Shown here: in pieces, positions 6,338 to 10,488 of the stretch | Layout: each line of letters begins with the position of its first letter | Position numbering within the stretch: position 1 is the stretch's first letter | Assembly: GCA_016280695.1 (NCBI GenBank) | Contig: JAEEHG010000242.1 | Location: forward strand, 1 to 10,488 | DNA from: Solobacterium sp. | GTDB lineage: Bacteria; Bacillota_I; Bacilli_A; Erysipelotrichales; Erysipelotrichaceae | DNA: 10,488 nucleotides | Direction: 5' to 3' | Position numbers and translations under genes: made by a program | The notes under the pieces: generated by a model | What the model was told of the DNA's origin: nothing | Databases searched by the model: none | The model's input: the letters and a program-made list of their open reading frames with translations, nothing else

Positions 6338-6346
6338 TGATAAAAT
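6338..6346 (+). promoter_or_regulatory. Extended -10 promoter of the nitroreductase operon
   Basis: TGATAAAAT (6338-6346) is an extended -10 with one mismatch to TATAAT. Its -35 position (about 6318-6323) has no consensus and overlaps the divergent proB -35. The RBS GCAGGAGG (about 6353-6360) follows, about ten bases before the ATG at 6371. Confidence 0.5.
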
Positions 6347-6370
6347 AATCCTGCAGGAGGTAATTCCAAT

Positions 6371-6892
6371 ATGAATGAAAAAATCAGCAATCTGCTTGCC
6401 AGACGCAGCATCCGCTCCTATAAACCGGAGCCGGTCAGAGAAGAAGACATTCAGACAATCATTGAAGCAGGTCTCTACGCGGCCAGCGGCATGGGCCGTC
6501 AGTCACCGATTGTCATTGCGGTTACCGACAGGAAAGTCCGGGATGAACTGGCTGCCATGAATGCGGAAATCATGGGCCGTCCGGGCACGGATCCGTTTTA
6601 CGGGGCTCCGGCCGTGCTGGTGGTGCTGGCTGACAAGGCCATTCCCACCCATGTTTATGACGGGGCGCTGATGATCGGCAATATGCTGCAGGCCGCTTAC
6701 CAGATCGGTGTCGGCAGCTGCTGGATTCACCGGGCTAAGGAAGAGTTTGCCTCTGACTACGGCAGGGAACTGCTGAAGAAGCTTGGTATTGAAGGGGATT
6801 ACGAAGGTATCGGCAACGTGATCCTGGGTTATCCGGCTGAAGATCCGGAACCGAAACCCCGCAACGAAGGCCGGGTCTATTTTGTCCGCTGA
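6371..6892 (+). CDS. Nitroreductase family protein (first of a tandem pair)
   Basis: This 173-residue protein is a small, probably FMN-dependent, NAD(P)H-using flavoenzyme of the nitroreductase fold. The N-terminal RRSIRSYKPEPV (11-22) is the FMN phosphate-binding segment. GLYAASGMGRQSPIVIAVTD (34-53) covers the second flavin contact, PFYGAPAVLVVLAD (75-88) a core strand, and GVGSCWIHRAKEEF (113-126) the other flavin-contact loop. NVILGYPAEDPEPKPR (149-164) is the usual C-terminal strand and tail. Such proteins act as homo- or heterodimers in the cytosol; the physiological substrate (nitroaromatic, quinone, enone or other) is not readable from sequence. The start has a good AGGAGG RBS. The stop TGA shares one base with the next ATG (TGATG), so translation of the pair is coupled. 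Confidence 0.9.
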   Translation: MNEKISNLLARRSIRSYKPEPVREEDIQTIIEAGLYAASGMGRQSPIVIAVTDRKVRDELAAMNAEIMGRPGTDPFYGAPAVLVVLADKAIPTHVYDGALMIGNMLQAAYQIGVGSCWIHRAKEEFASDYGRELLKKLGIEGDYEGIGNVILGYPAEDPEPKPRNEGRVYFVR

Positions 6893-7410
6893 TGAACGAT
6901 CTGCTGGAAATCATGCTGCACCGGCGCAGCGTCCGTAATTTTACCGGGGAAGCCGTGCCGGCGGAACAGCTGGAAGTGATTCTGCAGGCCGGCTGTGCGG
7001 TGCCCAGCAGCCGGGGTGCCTATCCCTGGCGCTTTCTGCCGGTGACGGACAGGGACCTGCTGGCACGCATGTCACACTGCCGCAAGGGCGCTGCCGGAAT
7101 GCTGAAGAAAGCCGGGGCGGCTATTGTCGTACTCGGGGATGACCGGTACGATGCCTGGGTGGAAGACTGCAGCCTGGCCCTCGGCAATATGCACCTGATG
7201 GCGGATCACCTGGGGCTTGGCAGCTGCTGGATCCAGGGCCGCATGCGGGAAGCAGAAGACGGCCGCAGCACGGAAGAATATCTGCGGGAACTGCTCGCGT
7301 TTCCGGCTGAGCTGAAACTGGAGGCAGTGCTGGCCGTCGGGGTTGCCGAGCATCATCCCGAACCATATACAACAGCCGGACTGAAGACGGATCATATCAT
7401 CCGCCGCTAG
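6892..7410 (+). CDS. Nitroreductase family protein (second of a tandem pair)
   Basis: This 172-residue protein has the same fold as its neighbour but clearly diverged sequence: RRSVRNFTGEAV (11-22), GCAVPSSRGAYPWRFLPVTD (34-53), KAGAAIVVLGDD (73-84), HLGLGSCWIQGRMRE (106-120) and LKLEAVLAVGVAEHHPEP (141-158). The SSRGAYPW segment matches the common 'PS..N.QPW' substrate and flavin region better than that of the first gene, so the two are not simple duplicates. FMN binding is predicted from RRSVR. The start codon overlaps the previous stop by one base and has no separate promoter; initiation relies on coupling. A heterodimer with the first protein is possible but is inference. The next gene begins 13 bases downstream. 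Confidence 0.9.
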   Translation: MNDLLEIMLHRRSVRNFTGEAVPAEQLEVILQAGCAVPSSRGAYPWRFLPVTDRDLLARMSHCRKGAAGMLKKAGAAIVVLGDDRYDAWVEDCSLALGNMHLMADHLGLGSCWIQGRMREAEDGRSTEEYLRELLAFPAELKLEAVLAVGVAEHHPEPYTTAGLKTDHIIRR

Positions 7411-7423
7411 AAAGAAGGAAACC

Positions 7424-8188
7424 ATGAAACTGATCAAAACAGGAAACGAAACCGGGCCGGTGGCAGTGCTGCTGCCGGGGCTGGCCGCTGATGAGGAAAG
7501 TCTTGCAGGACTGCGGAATGCCCTGAACGACTGGCAGATTTATACAGTCCGCTATGACGGGCTGGGGGAAGGTGTCTTCCGCTCGGCGGATGTGGAGGCC
7601 GCAGCTGTACTGGCGATGCTGAAACAGGCAGGCCTTGACCATGCCGGACTGCTGTACGGCATTTCGCTGGGGGCCGTTATCGGCCTGAAAATGCTGGCTC
7701 AGGAGCCGGATATTTCCGCCCGGAATTTCTTTGACGGCGGCCTGTTCTTTCACTTCAACAAACTGCTCCGCATGGGCATCACGTCCCAGTTCATGGACTT
7801 TGTGCACCAGGCGGTCAGGCTGGACGAGGAAGGCGGCCTGCAGCTGGTCAAGAAGCACAGCGCCCTGAAACAGATCATCGGCACCCCGGTGCCGGCCCAG
7901 GACCAGCTGTTCAAAAACATGCTGAAGGTGCTGAAGGAAACCGGCGATGACAGCGTGAAGGCGCAGCTGGAGGCGTGCTTTGATTTCCGCTATCCTGCCT
8001 TAAGTACGGACGTGCAGAAACGGACGGTCTTCCTGTTTGCCGATCAGGATCCGGCAGCACACTGCCGCAAGGAAGCTGCGGCGGCTTATCCGGATGCGCA
8101 TATCCTTGATCTGCCGGGCTTCGGCTACGGCGGGTTTGTCGCCGCTGATCCGGCCGGTTATGCCGGTCTGCTGCGCGATTTTCTGTAA
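7424..8188 (+). CDS. Alpha/beta-hydrolase fold protein, catalytic His apparently replaced
   Basis: This 254-residue cytosolic protein has the alpha/beta-hydrolase layout: the oxyanion-turn strand VAVLLPGLAAD (13-23), TVRYDGLGEG (41-50), and the nucleophile elbow LLYGISLGAVIG (76-87) with GxSxG and Ser81. A helical cap covers about 105-185, and the late strand TVFLFADQDPA (201-211) offers D207 or D209 as the acid. After the last strand (HILDL, 226-230) family members have a histidine in a 'PG.GHGEF' loop; here it reads PGFGYGGF (231-238), with Tyr235 at that place. It may therefore be inactive as a serine hydrolase, or use another residue. The RBS AAGGA lies four bases before the ATG. It sits between the nitroreductase pair and the C69 peptidase in one operon. 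No specific substrate can be assigned. Confidence 0.75.
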   Translation: MKLIKTGNETGPVAVLLPGLAADEESLAGLRNALNDWQIYTVRYDGLGEGVFRSADVEAAAVLAMLKQAGLDHAGLLYGISLGAVIGLKMLAQEPDISARNFFDGGLFFHFNKLLRMGITSQFMDFVHQAVRLDEEGGLQLVKKHSALKQIIGTPVPAQDQLFKNMLKVLKETGDDSVKAQLEACFDFRYPALSTDVQKRTVFLFADQDPAAHCRKEAAAAYPDAHILDLPGFGYGGFVAADPAGYAGLLRDFL

Positions 8189-8209
8189 ACAGATAAAGGG
8201 GAAAACCAT

Positions 8210-9676
8210 ATGATTGTCGAGAAAGCAAGAGAATTCAACGCCAACTGCAGTACCATCATCCTCGGCCGTGATGTATCGACCACCGGCCGGGTTATCGTTG
8301 CCCATAATGAAGATGATCCCCACGGCCTGACAGCGGCCTACCTGGTACCGCGCAAGCAGCACGCCCCGGGGGAAACCATCACCTTTGATGACGGCAGCGC
8401 GGTGGTGCCGGAAGTGCCGGAGACCTTTGCCTATTACTGGTCAGAAGTCCGGGCCCCGGGCGGGGAGGCGTTCGCGGACCTGTTCTATAACGAACACGGG
8501 GTGCTGGTCTGCTCGAACCGGGCAGTTCCGTGCCGTAAAAACGATGATGAAAGCCTGGGCGGCGGCCTCGGTTACGGGATTCGCCGGCTGACGGCGGAAC
8601 GGGCCAGAAGCGCCCGGGAAGCCGTGAAGATCATCGGTTCCCTGGTGGAGAAATACGGTTATTACAGTGCCCGCATCTACAATGTCGCCGACAAGGACGA
8701 AGCCTGGGTTGTGCAGGTGCCGCGCGGCCACAACTGGGTCGCAAAGCGGGTGCCGGATGACGAAGTCTACTATATGCCGAACTGGTACAGCATCCGTGAA
8801 GTGGACTTCAAGGATGAGCTGCATGCCAACTACTACTGGTCGGAAAACCTGGTGCAGAACGCGATCGATGAAGGCTGGTACACCCCGGCAAAGAAGGATG
8901 ACTGGTCCGATTTCGACTTCGCCATGGCCTACCAGGAAGGCGGGGACAAGAAGTTTGACTGGCGCCGGGCTGATACTGCCTGGCCGATCCTGCTGGGGCA
9001 TGCGCCGAAGCAGCTGCGGCAGTTCTCGGAAAAACCGTCCCGCTACATCGGCCTGGAGGAATGCCGTGAGGTTCTGAAGAACCACTTTGACGGCAAAGAC
9101 TACAGCATCACCGAAAACGGCACGAAGAGCCCGCATGTGTTCGCGCACTTTGCGCCCTGCAACTGCATGACACTGGAAAGCTCGATCGTCCTGTTCGATG
9201 ACGACCCGCGCCTGACGACGATTTACCGGGCCAACCCGAAGCCGTGTGTGGCCCCGTATATCCCGTGGTTCATGGGGATCAGCGAGATTCCGGAGGGCTA
9301 CAACTGGCTGGATGAAGATACCGCCCAGAAGACCCATTTCCGCTGCACGGAGAAGGATTTCCGCTATGATCCGGACCGCCCGTACTGGGCATATCAGACC
9401 CTGCTGTACCTGGTGGAAGCCAACTATGCGGAAAACCATGCGGTTGTCCATGACGCAGCCAGAAAGCTGGAAGACCAGTGGATCCTGGAGGCGGAATATG
9501 TCAAGGAAGCCTACCGGCGGCTCAAGGTCATGAATGAACCGGCAGCCATTGAACTGCTGACCTCGTTTACCAGGGCCAAGTGCGCCGAAGGCAGACGCTG
9601 GGCACAGGATATGATCCGTACGCTCGGGGAAATGAAAATCGACCGGACAGCCGACTGGGACAACGACGGCGAGTAA
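8210..9676 (+). CDS. C69-family dipeptidase (Ntn-hydrolase)
   Basis: This 488-residue protein belongs to the peptidase C69 family (PepD/dipeptidase A of lactobacilli). These are N-terminal-nucleophile hydrolases that cleave dipeptides, or in relatives amides, after self-removal of a short propeptide. The predicted nucleophile is Cys13 in NANCSTIILGRDVS (10-23), so self-cleavage would fall after Asn12. AHNEDD (31-36) is the conserved 'NED' block. SNRAVPC, the LTAERARSAREAVKIIGSLVEKYGYY helix, DKDEAWVVQVPRGHNWVAKRVPDDE and MPNWYSIREVDF follow in family order. There is no signal peptide, so it should be cytosolic. The RBS AAAGGGGA is suitably placed, and the gene starts 21 bases after the hydrolase stop. 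It ends the operon before a strong terminator. Family assignment is firm; the natural dipeptide substrate is unknown. Confidence 0.92.
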   Translation: MIVEKAREFNANCSTIILGRDVSTTGRVIVAHNEDDPHGLTAAYLVPRKQHAPGETITFDDGSAVVPEVPETFAYYWSEVRAPGGEAFADLFYNEHGVLVCSNRAVPCRKNDDESLGGGLGYGIRRLTAERARSAREAVKIIGSLVEKYGYYSARIYNVADKDEAWVVQVPRGHNWVAKRVPDDEVYYMPNWYSIREVDFKDELHANYYWSENLVQNAIDEGWYTPAKKDDWSDFDFAMAYQEGGDKKFDWRRADTAWPILLGHAPKQLRQFSEKPSRYIGLEECREVLKNHFDGKDYSITENGTKSPHVFAHFAPCNCMTLESSIVLFDDDPRLTTIYRANPKPCVAPYIPWFMGISEIPEGYNWLDEDTAQKTHFRCTEKDFRYDPDRPYWAYQTLLYLVEANYAENHAVVHDAARKLEDQWILEAEYVKEAYRRLKVMNEPAAIELLTSFTRAKCAEGRRWAQDMIRTLGEMKIDRTADWDNDGE

Positions 9677-9701
9677 CCCGGCCCGTAATGACGGAAACAG
9701 G

Positions 9702-9733
9702 GAAGAAGGATGCAGGAATCCTTCTTCTTTTTT
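9702..9733 (+). terminator. Intrinsic terminator of the nitroreductase-to-C69 operon
   Basis: GAAGAAGGAT (9702-9711) pairs perfectly over ten bases with ATCCTTCTTC (9718-9727) around GCAGGA, followed by six T (9728-9733). The remaining gap to the next gene (9734-9832) holds no gene, only an A+T-rich stretch around 9740-9780 with a possible but poor promoter (TTGTCA at 9748-9753). Confidence 0.92.
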
Positions 9734-9832
9734 ATGTTCTGATTATTTTGTCAAGGGGATTGTGATACTATTTTTACAAGTTATCCGACTTTGTCCGTCA
9801 TAAAACGGAACAGGCGGGAAGGAGGGATCATC

Positions 9833-10488
9833 ATGTCAATGGGACCCGGCATGGGCCGCATGGGCCGCGGCGGTTTTCTGACTGAGGAAGAAAAGGCAAA
9901 CCGGCCGAAAGTCACCGGCGCCCTGCTCCGGCGGATTTTCTCATACCTGCGGCCGTACTGGAAACAGCTTCTGCTGGTGATGCTGTGCATTGCCGTTTCT
10001 TCGGCCCTGTCGCTGTATCCGTCCATCCTGACCGGCCGGATCATTGATGAGGGCCTGATCGGCAGGAACCTGAGCCAGCTGATCAAACTGATCATCATGT
10101 CGCTGCTGGTGACACTGTCGGCCAACCTGATCGGCGTGGCGGAAAGCTACCTGAACACCTGGATTGCCCAGCATATTACCTTTGATATGCGCAATGCCAT
10201 GTTCCGCCATCTGCAGCAGATGTCCCAGCGCTTCTTCACCACAAACTCCCAGGGGGATATCATCACCCGCATGACCAGTGACATCGACGGTGTCCGGCAG
10301 GTGATTACCAGCACCTTTACGAGTATTCTTTCCAATTCGATCACGCTGGTCATTGCCATGATTGCCATGTTCCGTAAGAACTGGATTCTGGCTTTGATCG
10401 GCATTGTCATTGTGCCGCTGTTTACCATCCCGACCCGCAAAGCCGGCCGCACCAGATGGGAACTGACCCGGGAATCCCAGGAATGCAA
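9833..10488 (+). CDS. ABC exporter (permease-ATPase fusion type), N-terminal part
   Basis: The ATG at 9833 has an excellent AAGGAGGG RBS (9819-9826), and the frame stays open for 218 codons to the window end. The product begins with a Gly/Met/Arg-rich tail (MSMGPGMGRMGRGGFLTEEE), then a cytoplasmic elbow helix (LLRRIFSYLRPYWKQ, 31-45). Membrane helices follow at about 46-65, 83-105 and 165-200. SQRFFTTNSQGDIITRMTSDIDGVRQV lies between them and is the coupling region typical of the ABC_membrane domain (the 'FF....GdiisR...Di' motif). It should form half or all of a dimeric multidrug, lipid or peptide exporter of the MdlA/MdlB or MsbA kind. The ATPase domain lies beyond the window. The Gly-Met-Arg start is common in Bacillota exporters that occur as pairs. 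Substrate unknown. Confidence 0.9.
   Translation, partial: MSMGPGMGRMGRGGFLTEEEKANRPKVTGALLRRIFSYLRPYWKQLLLVMLCIAVSSALSLYPSILTGRIIDEGLIGRNLSQLIKLIIMSLLVTLSANLIGVAESYLNTWIAQHITFDMRNAMFRHLQQMSQRFFTTNSQGDIITRMTSDIDGVRQVITSTFTSILSNSITLVIAMIAMFRKNWILALIGIVIVPLFTIPTRKAGRTRWELTRESQEC

Noticed and set aside
8441..9451. 336-codon - strand ORF antisense to the C69 peptidase
   Set aside because: The opposite frame is a full-length C69 protein; the antisense frame has no motifs or promoter.
9794..9809. Small hairpin TCCGT-N6-ACGGA just before the ABC exporter RBS
   Set aside because: A five-pair stem with no T-run, which does not cover the RBS; too weak to call regulatory.

Overview
The window looks like an ordinary chromosomal stretch from a Gram-positive, Bacillota-type bacterium with a fairly G+C-rich genome. 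The evidence is strong AGGAGG-type ribosome binding sites, TATAAT and TGnTATAAT promoters, compact hairpin-plus-T-run terminators, a DegV protein, a glutamate kinase without a PUA domain, and a BMP-type ABC permease. An Erysipelotrichia-like anaerobe would fit, but the genus cannot be settled from sequence alone. I see no mobile element, CRISPR array, rRNA or tRNA.

Layout. (1) Bases 1-300 (+) are the 3' end of an ABC permease of the BMP/nucleoside type, closed by a bidirectional terminator. (2) 346-1701 (-) is an M20 amidohydrolase of the AbgB type with its own extended -10 promoter. Upstream on the same strand, behind its own terminator, is a TetR-family regulator (1775-2317). (3) 2422-3291 (+) is a DegV fatty-acid-binding protein, divergent from tetR. 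The gap between them holds small inverted repeats that could be operators. (4) 3366-4169 (+) is a two-gene unit: a 26-residue membrane peptide, then a free-standing B3/B4 domain protein related to the editing domain of PheRS beta. (5) 4240-6272 (-) is proB-proA, overlapping by ATGA, which makes glutamate-5-semialdehyde for proline synthesis. It converges on the B3/B4 unit at a bidirectional terminator. (6) 6371-9676 (+) is a likely four-gene operon: two different small nitroreductases overlapping by one base, an alpha/beta-hydrolase, and a C69 (Ntn-hydrolase) dipeptidase, ended by a strong terminator. (7) 9833 to the window end (+) is the 5' part of an ABC exporter (membrane domain only).

How the parts fit. 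Most genes are housekeeping or accessory metabolism: proline synthesis, peptide and amide hydrolysis, flavin reductases and transport. I did not find a clearly new multi-gene system. The points most worth a second look are the 26-residue membrane peptide coupled to the B3/B4 protein, the inverted repeats between tetR and degV, the alpha/beta-hydrolase that has a tyrosine where the catalytic histidine is expected, and the tandem nitroreductase pair.
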